Shown: piece after piece, positions 1 to 8,518 of the stretch
How the letters are laid out: the number at the start of each line of letters is the position of its first letter
How positions within the stretch are numbered: the first letter of the stretch is position 1
DNA from: Denitratisoma sp. DHT3
GTDB taxonomy: Bacteria > Pseudomonadota > Gammaproteobacteria > Burkholderiales > Rhodocyclaceae
Length of the DNA: 64,000 bases
Assembly: GCF_007833355.1 (NCBI RefSeq)
Contig: NZ_CP020914.1
Coordinates: forward strand, 3,210,047 to 3,274,046
Reading direction: 5' to 3'
Made by a program: the position numbers and the translations under genes
The notes under the pieces: model-generated
Told to the model about the DNA's origin: nothing
What the model saw: the letters and a program-made list of their open reading frames with translations, nothing else
Database searches by the model: none

Positions 1-1
1 G

Positions 2-997
2 GCCCTGCCGCAGATCTGGAACCGGCCGGTGCACAGCGTGTTCATCGGCGGCGGCACGCCCAGCCTGCTGTCGGTGGCGGCGATCGATACGCTGCTGGCG
101 GCGCTGCGCGCCCGCCTGCCGCTGGCACCCGGCGCCGAGATCACGCTGGAGGCCAATCCCGGCACGGTGGAGGCCGGGAAGTTCGCCGGCTTCCGCGATG
201 CGGGTGTGACCCGCGTCTCCCTGGGCATCCAGAGCTTCGACGATGCCAAGCTCGCCGCCTTGGGCCGTATCCACAGCGGGAACGAGGCCCGGCGTGCGAT
301 CGACCTGGCGCTGGCGCATTTCGAGCGGGTGAACCTCGATCTGATGTACGCCCTGCCCGAGCAGACACTGGAGGAGGCACGGCACGACCTGGAAACGGCG
401 GTCGCCTTCGGTACCGGACATCTCTCCGCCTACCATCTGACCCTGGAGCCGAACACGGCCTTCCACCACAGCCCGCCGCCGCTGCCCGACGAGGACCTGG
501 CCGCCGACATGCAGGAGATGGTGGAGGAGGCGCTCGTCGGCGCGGGCTTCGAGCATTACGAGACCTCGGCCTATGCCCGCCCTGGCCAACGCTGCGCCCA
601 CAACCTCAACTACTGGAACTTCGGCGACTATCTGGGGATCGGCGCCGGCGCCCACGGCAAGCTCAGTTCGGCGTTCAACATCGTGCGTGAAACCCGTCGC
701 CGCCATCCCCGTGAATACCTGGAGGCGGCGCAACGCGGCGATTTCGTCCAGGAGCGGCGCGAAGTGTCGCGCACGGAATTGCCCTTCGAGTTCCTGATGA
801 ATGCGTTGCGCCTCTCCGACGGCTTCGCGCCCGCGCTGTTCGCCGAGCGCACCGGCCTGCCGCTGGCCGTGATCGAGGCACCGCTGCGGGCCGCCCAAGC
901 CGAAGGGCTATTGCATTTGGCAACGGACCGCATCCGCCCCACGGCCATGGGGCGGCGCTACCTCAATACCCTGCTGCAACGGTTCCTGAGCGACTGA
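2..997 (+). CDS. hemW: HemW-type radical SAM protein, 3' part
   Basis: The gene enters from outside the window; the reading frame is open from base 2 and ends with TGA at 995-997. The product is the radical-SAM coproporphyrinogen oxidase-like family HemW, now regarded as a heme chaperone or transfer protein. The visible part starts just after the lost N-terminal CxxxCxxC cluster motif. It shows VFIGGGTPSLL (SAM-binding GGGTPS), ITLEANPG, RVSLGIQSFDD and DLMYALPEQT, followed by the HemW C-terminal domain. A GTG at 29 is an in-frame valine codon, not the start. Family recognition is secure; the missing N-terminus cannot be assessed. Confidence 0.93.
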   Translation, partial: ALPQIWNRPVHSVFIGGGTPSLLSVAAIDTLLAALRARLPLAPGAEITLEANPGTVEAGKFAGFRDAGVTRVSLGIQSFDDAKLAALGRIHSGNEARRAIDLALAHFERVNLDLMYALPEQTLEEARHDLETAVAFGTGHLSAYHLTLEPNTAFHHSPPPLPDEDLAADMQEMVEEALVGAGFEHYETSAYARPGQRCAHNLNYWNFGDYLGIGAGAHGKLSSAFNIVRETRRRHPREYLEAAQRGDFVQERREVSRTELPFEFLMNALRLSDGFAPALFAERTGLPLAVIEAPLRAAQAEGLLHLATDRIRPTAMGRRYLNTLLQRFLSD

Positions 998-1009
998 GGC
1001 AGGGAACGA

Positions 1010-1031
1010 CCGTCCCCGTGACCGGGGACGG
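1010..1031. terminator. Hairpin between convergent genes
   Basis: A 9-bp perfect stem (CCGTCCCCG / CGGGGACGG) with a 4-base loop lies between the stop of hemW and the stop of the convergent thiolase-family gene. There is no T-tract on either side, so intrinsic termination is uncertain; it may simply be an mRNA 3'-end hairpin. Confidence 0.35.
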
Positions 1032-1042
1032 CCATGGCCGGT

Positions 1043-2212
1043 TTACGGCTGACCGAGGATCAAAGCGCCGGTCGGCACGCCGACGCCGCTGGACACCAGC
1101 ACGTGATCGCTCTTCCTGGGCTGATTGCAGGACGTGCCGCGGATCAGCCGCACGCCTTCGGCGACGTTGTTCATGCCGTGGATGTAGCACTCGGAGAGCA
1201 ACCCGCCGTGGGTGTTGTTGGGCAGGCGTCCATTCAGGCGCAGATTGCCGGCGGCGACGAAATCCTTGGCTTCGCCGCGCTTGCAGAAGCCGAAGGACTC
1301 CAGCTGCATCAGCACTTCCGGCGTGAATGCGTCGTAGAAGCAGCTGGCGTCGATGTCGTCGGGGCCGAGGCCGGACATGGCGTAGACGCGGCGCGCCGCC
1401 AGTTCCATCTCCGGCAGGCTGTCCATCTCCGCCCGGTAGAAGCTGGTCATCTGCTCCTGGCCGCGGCTCGCGGCCTGGGTCACCGCCCGGATCATTGCCG
1501 GCTTGTGTTTCAGGTCGCGCGCCCGCTCGGGGCTGGTGATCAGCAGCGCGATGGCGCCGTCGGTTTCCTGACAGCAGTCGTAGATGTTGAGGCGGTCGGT
1601 GATTTTCTTGGCGTTCATGTACTCATCCAGCGTCAGGGGCTTGCCATAGCCCGCCGCCACCGGATTCTTCTGAGCGAATTCGCGCTGGGCCATGGCCACT
1701 TCCGCCAGGTGCTCCGAGGTCACGCCGAATTCGTGCATGTACTTGTTGGAAATCATCGTCACCCAGGAGGCCGGCGTTACCATGCCGTGGGCCATGTACC
1801 AGGACCAGTGGATCAGATCGGCGGTGATGATGTTGCCGGAAACCCCCTGGCCCATGCGCTGGCCGGAGCGGCCGTTCATCGCCCGCCAGACCACCACGTT
1901 CTTGGCCGCGCCGGTGGCGACTGCCATGGCGGCCTGGTGGATCAGGCCCACGGCGGCGCCGCCGCCGTAGTTGATCTTGGCGTACATGGTGAGATCGCCC
2001 AGGCCCACGGCGTTGGCCACTTCGACCTCGTCGTTGGAGTCCATGGTGTAGGTCACCAGGCCGTCAACTTCCCTGGGGTCGAGTCCCGCGTCATCCAGGC
2101 AGTTGCGCACGGCCTCGCAGGCCAGGGAATACTCCGAGACGCCGGAGTTCTTGCTGAATTTCGTCGCGCCGATGCCGGCGATCGCAGCTTCGTTCTTCAA
2201 GGTGGTGGGCAT
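1043..2212 (-). CDS. Thiolase-superfamily protein, probable Ltp2-type side-chain aldolase
   Basis: This 389-aa protein belongs to the SCP-x/lipid-transfer branch of the thiolase superfamily. The start is the ATG two bases after the stop of the DUF35 gene, giving MPTTLKNEAAIAG; longer readings only add frame-shadow sequence. At the place where thiolases carry the nucleophilic cysteine it has YGGGAAVG (residues 82-89) and no Cys, so classical thiolysis is unlikely. Tyr293 (CFYDAFTP) and Tyr343 (GLLSECYIHG) match the tyrosines that I recall for Ltp2 aldolases. With the adjacent DUF35 protein this suggests a retro-aldolase cleaving a beta-hydroxyacyl-CoA side chain, as in sterol degradation. An acetyl-CoA acetyltransferase-like role is the alternative. 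Confidence 0.8.
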   Translation of the reverse strand: MPTTLKNEAAIAGIGATKFSKNSGVSEYSLACEAVRNCLDDAGLDPREVDGLVTYTMDSNDEVEVANAVGLGDLTMYAKINYGGGAAVGLIHQAAMAVATGAAKNVVVWRAMNGRSGQRMGQGVSGNIITADLIHWSWYMAHGMVTPASWVTMISNKYMHEFGVTSEHLAEVAMAQREFAQKNPVAAGYGKPLTLDEYMNAKKITDRLNIYDCCQETDGAIALLITSPERARDLKHKPAMIRAVTQAASRGQEQMTSFYRAEMDSLPEMELAARRVYAMSGLGPDDIDASCFYDAFTPEVLMQLESFGFCKRGEAKDFVAAGNLRLNGRLPNNTHGGLLSECYIHGMNNVAEGVRLIRGTSCNQPRKSDHVLVSSGVGVPTGALILGQP

Positions 2213-2214
2213 GA

Positions 2215-2631
2215 TCAAACCTTCTCCTGGGCGGCGGGGCGGAACATCGGGATCTTGAAACCGTCCGGGTCTTCGTGAATGAATGCGCTGACCTTCATGC
2301 CGAACTTGACATCGGCGGGGTCGCAATCCTTCAAGGTGGCCGTCATCCGGACGCCCTCCTCGAGGTCCACCAGGACGGTGGTCAATGGATATTCATACCC
2401 TGGGAACTGAGGGTGGTAGAGCACGGTGTAGCTGAGCACCGTGCCCTGGCCGCCGGCGGGAATGAAATCCCACTCCAGGGAGCGGCATTCGCTGCACATC
2501 GGGCGCGGCGGATGCCGCAGGGTTCCGCAACCGGAGCACCGCTGGATCGCCACTACGCCTTGCGCCGCCTGCTCCCACCACCATCCGTTGTCACGCCCCA
2601 TCGGGGGCTTGATCCGACCATGTCCGGCCAT
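2215..2631 (-). CDS. DUF35 zinc-ribbon/OB-fold protein, partner of the aldolase
   Basis: A 138-aa protein with a rubredoxin-like zinc ribbon (Cys32, Cys35, Cys46, Cys49) followed by an OB-fold, the DUF35 architecture. The ATG at 2631 was chosen because GGAGG lies 8 bases upstream; an in-frame ATG five codons earlier overlaps that ribosome site. DUF35 proteins bind thiolase-fold partners and form part of the acyl-CoA tunnel; in actinobacterial sterol degradation the ChsH2 DUF35 domain complexes with Ltp2. Only two bases separate it from the thiolase-fold gene, so the two are surely co-translated. The substrate is inferred, not seen. Confidence 0.85.
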   Translation of the reverse strand: MAGHGRIKPPMGRDNGWWWEQAAQGVVAIQRCSGCGTLRHPPRPMCSECRSLEWDFIPAGGQGTVLSYTVLYHPQFPGYEYPLTTVLVDLEEGVRMTATLKDCDPADVKFGMKVSAFIHEDPDGFKIPMFRPAAQEKV

Positions 2632-2741
2632 CAGTCTTTCCTCCATTTCAGTTTGAGCACGGCCCAGGCGGCATTCACATTTACGGGCGGTGCCCGTGAT
2701 GCTGTCGCGGCGAGCGCCTTTCGCGTGCGGCTACGTTGGAT

Positions 2742-2762
2742 ATTATATATAGAACGATCGTT
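2742..2762 (-). promoter_or_regulatory. Putative promoter with AACGATCGTT operator
   Basis: Reading leftwards, a perfect TATAAT (-10) occupies 2747-2742. A perfect 10-bp palindrome, AACGATCGTT (2753-2762), lies immediately upstream, inside the expected -35/-10 spacer. The -35 hexamer is poor. A palindrome there is typical of a TetR-family operator that blocks RNA polymerase. It would control the DUF35-thiolase pair. No regulator gene is adjacent; the TetR gene at 17396 is only a candidate. Confidence 0.45.
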
Positions 2763-2873
2763 ATTTTTGTTCGCATAGTAAGGCAGTGGGCCGCATGGAT
2801 GGTCAGTGCCTAGGATCGACGACTGTTTCCACTCCGTCGTGAGACGGGTGCGGTGGCCCGCCGTCCTGAACGC

Positions 2874-4070
2874 TCAGGCGATCACGCCCTGTTCCCGCAG
2901 CACGGCGGCCGGCGTTTCCCAGCCCAGTTCGGCGAGGATCTGCTCGCTGTGCTCCCCCAGTTCGGGTGCCTTGAGTCCGACGACATCCGGCGTCGCGCCG
3001 AAGCGTGCCGGCGTTCTGGGGCCGCGGATCGGGCCGGCGCGGGGATGGTCGGTGACGGAGAACAGGCCGTTGGCCTGGAACTGCGGATGGGTCGGCAACT
3101 CGTCCACCCGCAGCGCCTTGGCGCAGGGCACGTCGGCGGCCTCCAACTGCGCCAGGGTTTCGTCCACCGCCATTTCCCGGGCACGCGCGTAGAGGCGCCC
3201 GAAAAGGGTCCGGACTTCCTGCGCATTCTCGTTGCGGGCGCGGATGGTCGCGAAGCGCGGATCGCCGGCGACGTCCTCGCCGAGGATGCGGCAGGTCGCG
3301 AGGAACGAGGCGTCGTCGGTCGGCGCGACCTGCGCCCAGCCGTCGCGAAAGCGCAGCAGCCGATTGCCTTTCGCCAAGGACTGGCCGTCAAGGATGCCGT
3401 CCGGTTCCAGGAAAGCCGCGCTGCCGCAGGTGTCGGGCCAGAGGAAGGCGGCTACCGCGTCGATCATCGCCAGCCGGATTTCCTGGCCGCCGCCGCTCCG
3501 TTCGCGGGCGAACAGTGCGGCGCCGATGGCCTGGGCGGCGGTCAGCGCGGTCAGTTTGTCGGCGAAGATCTGGTAGTACTGGGTCGGTTCACCGGTCCCG
3601 GTATCGGCCTGGGAATGGGCGACGCCGGCGAACGCTTGAACTACGTTGTCCCAGGCCGGTTTTTGCGCATAAGGTCCCTCATGGCCGAAGCCGGTCACGG
3701 TGACGTAGATCAGCTTCGGCTGGACGGCCCGCAGCGCGGCATAGTCGACGCCCAGCCGCTCGGCGACGCCCGGGCGGAAGTTGTGCAGCAGCACGTCGGC
3801 GCCGGCCGCCAGTCGGCGGACGATGGCCAGACCATCCGGGTGCTTGAGGTTCAGGGCCAGCGAACGCTTGCCCCGGTTGTAGTGTTGGAACAGATTGGAG
3901 ACGCCGTGTCTCGACGCGCCCATGTAGCGCAGGATGTCGCCCATGCCCGGCGGCTCGATCTTGATCACGTCGGCCCCCTGGTCGGCCAGGATGGCGCTGG
4001 CGCCGGGCGCGGCCAGGGCACTGGCCAGCTCGATGACGCGGATGCCGTGGAAAGGTCCCTTGCCGTTCAT
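2874..4070 (-). CDS. CaiB/BaiF family (class III) CoA-transferase
   Basis: A 398-aa protein of the family III CoA-transferases, which move CoA between carboxylic acids through an aspartyl-CoA thioester. Asp141 in KPAWDNVVQAFAG sits where the family's catalytic Asp is expected; the N-terminal GIRVIELASALAAPGA and NLKHPDG segments are also characteristic. The start ATG follows a GGAGG site at good spacing. It likely activates a catabolic acid as its CoA thioester, in keeping with the neighbouring acyl-CoA aldolase pair. The acid cannot be read from the sequence. Confidence 0.9.
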   Translation of the reverse strand: MNGKGPFHGIRVIELASALAAPGASAILADQGADVIKIEPPGMGDILRYMGASRHGVSNLFQHYNRGKRSLALNLKHPDGLAIVRRLAAGADVLLHNFRPGVAERLGVDYAALRAVQPKLIYVTVTGFGHEGPYAQKPAWDNVVQAFAGVAHSQADTGTGEPTQYYQIFADKLTALTAAQAIGAALFARERSGGGQEIRLAMIDAVAAFLWPDTCGSAAFLEPDGILDGQSLAKGNRLLRFRDGWAQVAPTDDASFLATCRILGEDVAGDPRFATIRARNENAQEVRTLFGRLYARAREMAVDETLAQLEAADVPCAKALRVDELPTHPQFQANGLFSVTDHPRAGPIRGPRTPARFGATPDVVGLKAPELGEHSEQILAELGWETPAAVLREQGVIA

Positions 4071-4099
4071 GGTCTGCCTCCGTCGGGTGAATTGTTGAG

Positions 4100-5209
4100 C
4101 TACTCCTCGAATGTCGCCTGGCTGCGGGCTCGTCCGCCGGGGCCGCTGTAGGCCATGCCGTAGCCCGGCGGCGTTGACCAGTCGGGTATGGCGAGGGTGG
4201 CGAGGGCCTGCTGCCAGCGTTCGATCAACCGGTCTTCCGCCGCGTAGTCGAACGGGTCCTGCAATACGGTTTCCACCGGGATGCCGCTCATCGGCGGCGG
4301 TGGATGGCCTGCCAGCCAACGGGCGGTGCGCGCCACGGCCTCGGCCGGCGCGACCACGTCGCGGTAGCCGAGCCGTGAGCGGATCTTGGTCAGGTCGTAG
4401 AGTCGATGGCTGGTGGTCGGCCGGCCCAGCAAGGGACGCGCCGGCAGCGCCAGGGCCGCGGGCAGGTCGATGATCTCGAATTCCCAGTCCAGCGCCCGAG
4501 CCGCGTGGAACACCACTTCCCGCAGGCTCAGGGCATGGCTGTCCGCGGCGTTGAAGATTTCGCCGCAGGCCCGCTCCGGTTGGGTTACCGCCAGCAGCAC
4601 GGCATGGGCGAGATTCTCGGCGTAGCCGTAGGCATCCAGAGTCAGCCCGCCGTCGGGCAGGATGATGCGGCGGCGGCCGTCCAGCACGCGGCGAACCACC
4701 ATCCATTCCCGGGGGGCAGGCTGGTAGGGGCCATACACGTAGGGATAGCGGAAGTGGGTGGCTTCAGGATGATGGCGGAACACCGCCTCTTCGGTGCACA
4801 CGATGCGCCAGCCCTTCTCGTCCTGGGCCGGGTCCGTCACCAAGGGCGCGTCCTCGGCGAGCGGTGCGGGCAGGCCTTCGGGCGTGTGCAGAAAGGGGTT
4901 CATGTAGCCCAGATAGGCCGGGCCGCCACCGACGGAGATGAAGCGCCCGACGCGCCCCGCGAAAATCTCGGCGATGGTCCGCAGGCGGCCGTAGGTGGCG
5001 ATGCACAGATCCCAGCGCCGATCGCCGATGGCCGCCGCCAGGGCCACCGGATCGTGGGGGCTGACGTGGATGTGGGCCACCTCGGGCGGGATTTCGTCCA
5101 CCTCGTGATGACCGGTGTGGAGTATCTCGACCCGCCAGCCGCGGGCGAGCAACCCATTCACGATGAAGGGGCCGGTGGGCCCGGTACCGCCGATGACCAA
5201 TGCTTGCAT
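4100..5209 (-). CDS. NAD(P)-binding epimerase/dehydratase-like protein
   Basis: A 369-aa Rossmann-fold protein starting MQALVIGGTGPTG, with the extended-SDR GxxGxxG pattern at residues 7-13. An AGGAGA ribosome site precedes the ATG at 5209. The usual YxxxK pair is not obvious: the region reads RYPYVYGPYQPAPRE, so the chemistry may differ from a standard sugar epimerase. It lies 30 bases downstream of the CoA-transferase start and reads the same way, so it is transcribed ahead of it. The family is clear, the substrate is not. Confidence 0.8.
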   Translation of the reverse strand: MQALVIGGTGPTGPFIVNGLLARGWRVEILHTGHHEVDEIPPEVAHIHVSPHDPVALAAAIGDRRWDLCIATYGRLRTIAEIFAGRVGRFISVGGGPAYLGYMNPFLHTPEGLPAPLAEDAPLVTDPAQDEKGWRIVCTEEAVFRHHPEATHFRYPYVYGPYQPAPREWMVVRRVLDGRRRIILPDGGLTLDAYGYAENLAHAVLLAVTQPERACGEIFNAADSHALSLREVVFHAARALDWEFEIIDLPAALALPARPLLGRPTTSHRLYDLTKIRSRLGYRDVVAPAEAVARTARWLAGHPPPPMSGIPVETVLQDPFDYAAEDRLIERWQQALATLAIPDWSTPPGYGMAYSGPGGRARSQATFEE

Positions 5210-5238
5210 GGGGGCATTCTCCTCTTGTACGTCCGGGC

Positions 5239-5340
5239 TCAGAGCGAAAAGCCGAATCGACTCCGAAAGCCCGGCAGCATGAAGCGACCGTCGTCCGTGG
5301 CGAACTGCAACACGGCTGCCACCGGAACGCCTTTCAACAA
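5239..5340 (-). pseudogene. Fossil C-terminus resembling the 6109-7464 phosphoesterase
   Basis: On the minus strand this gap reads about 34 codons ending FATDDGRFMLPGFRSRFGFSL and TGA. It resembles the last residues of the phosphoesterase encoded at 6109-7464 (FFAADDYRFTLPDFRKRFGPP). There is no start codon context and the rest of the gene is absent. I read it as the decayed 3' end of a deleted paralogue between the GST and epimerase-like genes. The match is short, so chance is possible. Confidence 0.4.
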
Positions 5341-5369
5341 ACGTAGCGGATGGGCGCGACAACGGCGTA

Positions 5370-6002
5370 TCAGGTTCTCCCGGCCGCCGCTTTAAAATTC
5401 AGCCCTTCCGTCCGCAAGGCGGTCTGTACCGCCGGCCGCGCGCCAATACGCTGGTGCCAGGCATGAAGCGCGGGCAGCGATGTCAGATCCAGGCCGACAT
5501 ATTGCGCCCAGTTGCAGGTCACCCACAAATAGATGTCCGCGACCGAATAATTCGGGCCCAAGAGAAAATCATGGTCAGACAAATGACGATCCACATAGGC
5601 TAAGCGTGTCTGGAGCAAGCCGAGGACAAAGGGTTTGACCTCGGCTCCATACGCCGGCCGCAGCAGGATGGTGTAGCACCCCGTGTGCAGCTCGGCGGCG
5701 ATGTAATTCAGCCACTGCTGCGCCAGGTAGCGTTCATGGTGGCCCGCCGGCGGGATCAAGCCCTTGGTCGGCGCCTGGTCCGCCAGATATTGCAGAATCA
5801 CGGCGCACTCCGACAATCCGCGCCCATCCTCCAGTTGCAGGAAGGGCACATAGCCGCTGGGATTGAGCGCCTTGAAATCCGCGCCGGATTCTGTCCTGGA
5901 CTGGCCACGTTCGACGCGAATCAACGCCAGGTCAACTCCGGCTTCCCGCGCGAGGATATGGGGCGCCAGAGAACAGGATCCCGGGATATAAAAAAGTTTC
6001 AT
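5370..6002 (-). CDS. Beta-class glutathione S-transferase
   Basis: A 210-aa GST starting MKLFYIPGSCSLAPHI. Cys10 in PGSCS is the hallmark of bacterial beta-class GSTs, which form a mixed disulfide with glutathione. An N-terminal thioredoxin-like domain (about residues 1-80, with the SECAVILQYL glutathione-binding segment) is followed by an all-helical C-terminal domain. It is probably cytosolic and used in detoxification or in a glutathione-dependent catabolic step. It is a single gene, separated from the upstream phosphoesterase gene by a terminator. Confidence 0.92.
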   Translation of the reverse strand: MKLFYIPGSCSLAPHILAREAGVDLALIRVERGQSRTESGADFKALNPSGYVPFLQLEDGRGLSECAVILQYLADQAPTKGLIPPAGHHERYLAQQWLNYIAAELHTGCYTILLRPAYGAEVKPFVLGLLQTRLAYVDRHLSDHDFLLGPNYSVADIYLWVTCNWAQYVGLDLTSLPALHAWHQRIGARPAVQTALRTEGLNFKAAAGRT

Positions 6003-6024
6003 CGCACGTGCTTTCCCGAGTTTG

Positions 6025-6054
6025 AAAAAAGTAGGCCCGCTTCGGCGCGGGCCT
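6025..6054 (-). terminator. Intrinsic terminator after the phosphoesterase gene
   Basis: Reading leftwards, an 8-bp perfect stem (AGGCCCGC / GCGGGCCT, 6033-6054, 6-base loop) is followed within two bases by a six-T tract (6030-6025). It ends the operon of the genes at 11149-6109, before the GST gene. Confidence 0.8.
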
Positions 6055-6108
6055 TCAATCCGGAATCGCCAGCCTGGATGGCCGCGTCCTTTTGTGGCGG
6101 GTCCGGAT

Positions 6109-7464
6109 TCAGCGCGGCGGGCCGAAGCGCTTCCGGAAATCCGGCAGCGTGAAGCGATAGTCGTCGGCGGCAAAGAAGTCCGCGTCACTCATCGCCGGCT
6201 GTTCGATCGCCTTGTACCACTTGGCGTAGTCGGGTGTTTCTCCCGAATAGCGCCGGTAATGGGGGGAATAGGTCTTGACCTGGACGCTGGGCTCCGCGCC
6301 GGCGAAATCGAAATGCATCAGGCGCAGCCAGCCGTCGCCGATGGGCACCGGGTGGCCGCGCAAGCCGGGCGGCACGCCGGCATCGACGGAGGACTGGCCC
6401 CGGTCCTGGTAGTCGGCCAGGACCTGCACCACCTGATGGCCCGCCGCATTGGCGTCGACGCGCATGGCCTGGCCGCGCTGGTGGCCGCAGAGCACCAGGA
6501 AAATCTGGTCGTGGCGGCGGATCAGCTTCTGCCACAGATCCTCGGGGTCGTTGTGGCGGTCGTCGATGCGCTTCAGATCCACGATCGGGTTGCCGCGCCG
6601 TTCGCCCGCGCCGTTGAGGTAGTCGTGGGTGGTGACGATGGTGGGCAACCCCGGATGGGCCGCGATCACGCTGTCCGCCCAGGCCAGCACGTCGTCGCCC
6701 GGCTGCATTTCCAGGGCGAGATGAAGGAAGGTGTAGCCGCCGGCGCTGAAGATCTGGGCGCTGTCGGCGCCGCCGTGGTAGCTGGCGACGTACCAGTCCT
6801 TGCCCTTGAAGAAGGCGCTGTCGGCGCCGAACACGCTGCGGAAGTTGTCCAACCCGCCGATATGCAGCATGCCGATCAGGTCGGGACGGAATTCCACCTG
6901 CGCCTGCGGATGGGCCGCCATGAACCTGCCCAGCTCCTGAGGCTGCACGGGCGGGAAGCGGGCATCGGCCCACATCGTGTCGTAGTCGTGGTTGCCGGGC
7001 GCCACGCCGAAGGGGACACGGCCGTCGAGCAGGCGGTAGCCGGCCAGGGCGGCGGGCATCTCCACGGTCTTGGCCTTGGGCGTGACCTCCAGTTCCATGG
7101 AGAAATAGGGGTTGGGCACGGCGCGGTGGCCGCGGGCGGCATGGTCCGCATCCATTTCGGCGGTCTGGTGCTGCCAGACGTCACCCACCGCGGCGACGAA
7201 CGCCACCTTGCCGCCGGCCGAGCGTGCGTTGTCGGCGAGATAGCGCATCTGGCCGACGAACAGGTCGTTGGCGTCGAACTTGAAGCCCGCGGCTTTCTGG
7301 TGGCGATAGTCCACCATGTTCTGGGTGTCGGGAATCACCGCCAGAATGAAATCCCGCTCCGCGGTCGGCGCCGGCGGCAGGGCGCCGCAGCCGGCCAGGA
7401 TCGGCAGGACCGCCGCGACGGCCAGGCGGCGCAGCAGCCGGTGAATGTCAAATGGTTTTTTCAT
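6109..7464 (-). CDS. Metallophosphoesterase lipoprotein
   Basis: A 451-aa calcineurin-like phosphoesterase. The N-terminus has a lipoprotein signal with lipobox ILAGC (Cys26), so it should be anchored in an envelope membrane. Metal-binding blocks of the fold are visible: PDTQN (Asp46), AAVGDVWQ, PGNHDYD, TTHDYLN and CGHQ. An AGGAGA site precedes the ATG. It is the last gene of an SDR-ThDP enzyme-dehydrogenase operon and is followed by a terminator. The substrate (phosphomonoester or diester) is unknown. A short remnant of a possible second copy lies at 5239-5340. Confidence 0.85.
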   Translation of the reverse strand: MKKPFDIHRLLRRLAVAAVLPILAGCGALPPAPTAERDFILAVIPDTQNMVDYRHQKAAGFKFDANDLFVGQMRYLADNARSAGGKVAFVAAVGDVWQHQTAEMDADHAARGHRAVPNPYFSMELEVTPKAKTVEMPAALAGYRLLDGRVPFGVAPGNHDYDTMWADARFPPVQPQELGRFMAAHPQAQVEFRPDLIGMLHIGGLDNFRSVFGADSAFFKGKDWYVASYHGGADSAQIFSAGGYTFLHLALEMQPGDDVLAWADSVIAAHPGLPTIVTTHDYLNGAGERRGNPIVDLKRIDDRHNDPEDLWQKLIRRHDQIFLVLCGHQRGQAMRVDANAAGHQVVQVLADYQDRGQSSVDAGVPPGLRGHPVPIGDGWLRLMHFDFAGAEPSVQVKTYSPHYRRYSGETPDYAKWYKAIEQPAMSDADFFAADDYRFTLPDFRKRFGPPR

Positions 7465-7503
7465 CGATTGTCTCCTATGTACCAGTCTGCCGGACTGTCC
7501 GGC

Positions 7504-8514
7504 TCAGTCGGGAATCACCAGCACCTTGGCCGCGCGTTCCGGATCGGCCGCGAGGGCCAGGGCCTCGTGGAACTGCGACAGGGGCAGGCGGTGGCTGGCG
7601 TAGGGCGCCACCGCGTCGCCGTGGCGAGTCAGATGGTCGATGGCGTCGGGGAAGCTGTCGCCGTAGGAGAAGGCGCCCCGCAGCTGCAGTTCCTTGGCCA
7701 TCATCAGGGTCAGATCCAGGGCCGCCGGCTGCTTGTAGACCGCCACCAGCACCAGCCGGGCGCGGGGGGCGGCGCGCTGTATCACGGCCTCCACCAGCGC
7801 CGGCGCGCCGGAGCAGTCGATGAACAGGTCGGTCGCCGGCAGCGGCATGCCGTAGAAGGGGGCGCTGCCGTGGCGTTCGGTGAGGCTCGCCCAGAAGGTT
7901 TCGTCCATGTCGGCGAAGGTGGCGTCGGCGCCCAGCTGGCGGGCGATCTCGCGCCGGTGGGCGGTGCGGTCCAGCACCACCACGTCCTGTACGCCGGCCC
8001 GCTTCAGGCCGATCACGCAGCCCAGGCCGATGGGGCCGGCGCCCAGCACCACGGCCCGCGTCTGCGGTCCGGCCGCGCCCTGGCTGACGGCGTGGAAGGC
8101 CACGGCCAGGGGCTCGGCCAGAGCGCCCCGTTCCAGGGGTACCGTGTCCGGCAGGGCGAACAGGGTACCCGGCGCTTCCGCCGCCCGTACCCGCACCATC
8201 GGCGCGAAGGCGCCCTCGGGACCGCCGTTGCCGATCATGTTGGCGGCGGAGAGCGGATTCACCACCACCGCCTGGCCCACGCGCCAGGTGTTCACCTGCG
8301 CGCCGGCGGCGGCGATGCGCCCGGCGAACTCGTGGCCCAGGGGCATCGGCTGTCCGGTCGGCCCCATCGGGCCGCCACTGTGGATGTAACCGAGGTCGCT
8401 GCCGCAGATGCCGCAGGCGGCGACCTCGACCAGCACGTCGTCGGGGCCGCATTCGGGATCGGCCGCCTCGGCGAGGCGCACGTCGTCGCAGTTGAAGACT
8501 TGAACTTGTTTCAT
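7504..8514 (-). CDS. Zinc-binding alcohol dehydrogenase (MDR family)
   Basis: A 336-aa medium-chain dehydrogenase of the threonine/sorbitol dehydrogenase type. The catalytic zinc site is visible as CGICGSD (Cys37) and GHEF (His61, Glu62). The Rossmann motif is VVLGAGPIGLGCV. The four-cysteine structural-zinc lobe is missing: the region reads NPLSAANMIGNGGPEGA without cysteines. It follows the ThDP enzyme gene by four bases, so the two are translationally linked and may act in sequence, with oxidation or reduction of a hydroxyketone or aldehyde the likely step (inference). Confidence 0.88.
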   Translation of the reverse strand: MKQVQVFNCDDVRLAEAADPECGPDDVLVEVAACGICGSDLGYIHSGGPMGPTGQPMPLGHEFAGRIAAAGAQVNTWRVGQAVVVNPLSAANMIGNGGPEGAFAPMVRVRAAEAPGTLFALPDTVPLERGALAEPLAVAFHAVSQGAAGPQTRAVVLGAGPIGLGCVIGLKRAGVQDVVVLDRTAHRREIARQLGADATFADMDETFWASLTERHGSAPFYGMPLPATDLFIDCSGAPALVEAVIQRAAPRARLVLVAVYKQPAALDLTLMMAKELQLRGAFSYGDSFPDAIDHLTRHGDAVAPYASHRLPLSQFHEALALAADPERAAKVLVIPD

Positions 8515-8518
8515 CGTC

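Noticed and set aside
1010..1031. Strong intrinsic terminator between hemW and the thiolase-fold gene
   Set aside because: The stem is good but no T-tract follows on either strand, so it is listed only as a low-confidence hairpin.
1034..2278. Long plus-strand open frame (414 codons) opposite the thiolase-fold gene
   Set aside because: Its translation is the His/Gly/Val-rich pattern produced antisense to GC-rich genes; the minus-strand protein is clearly real.
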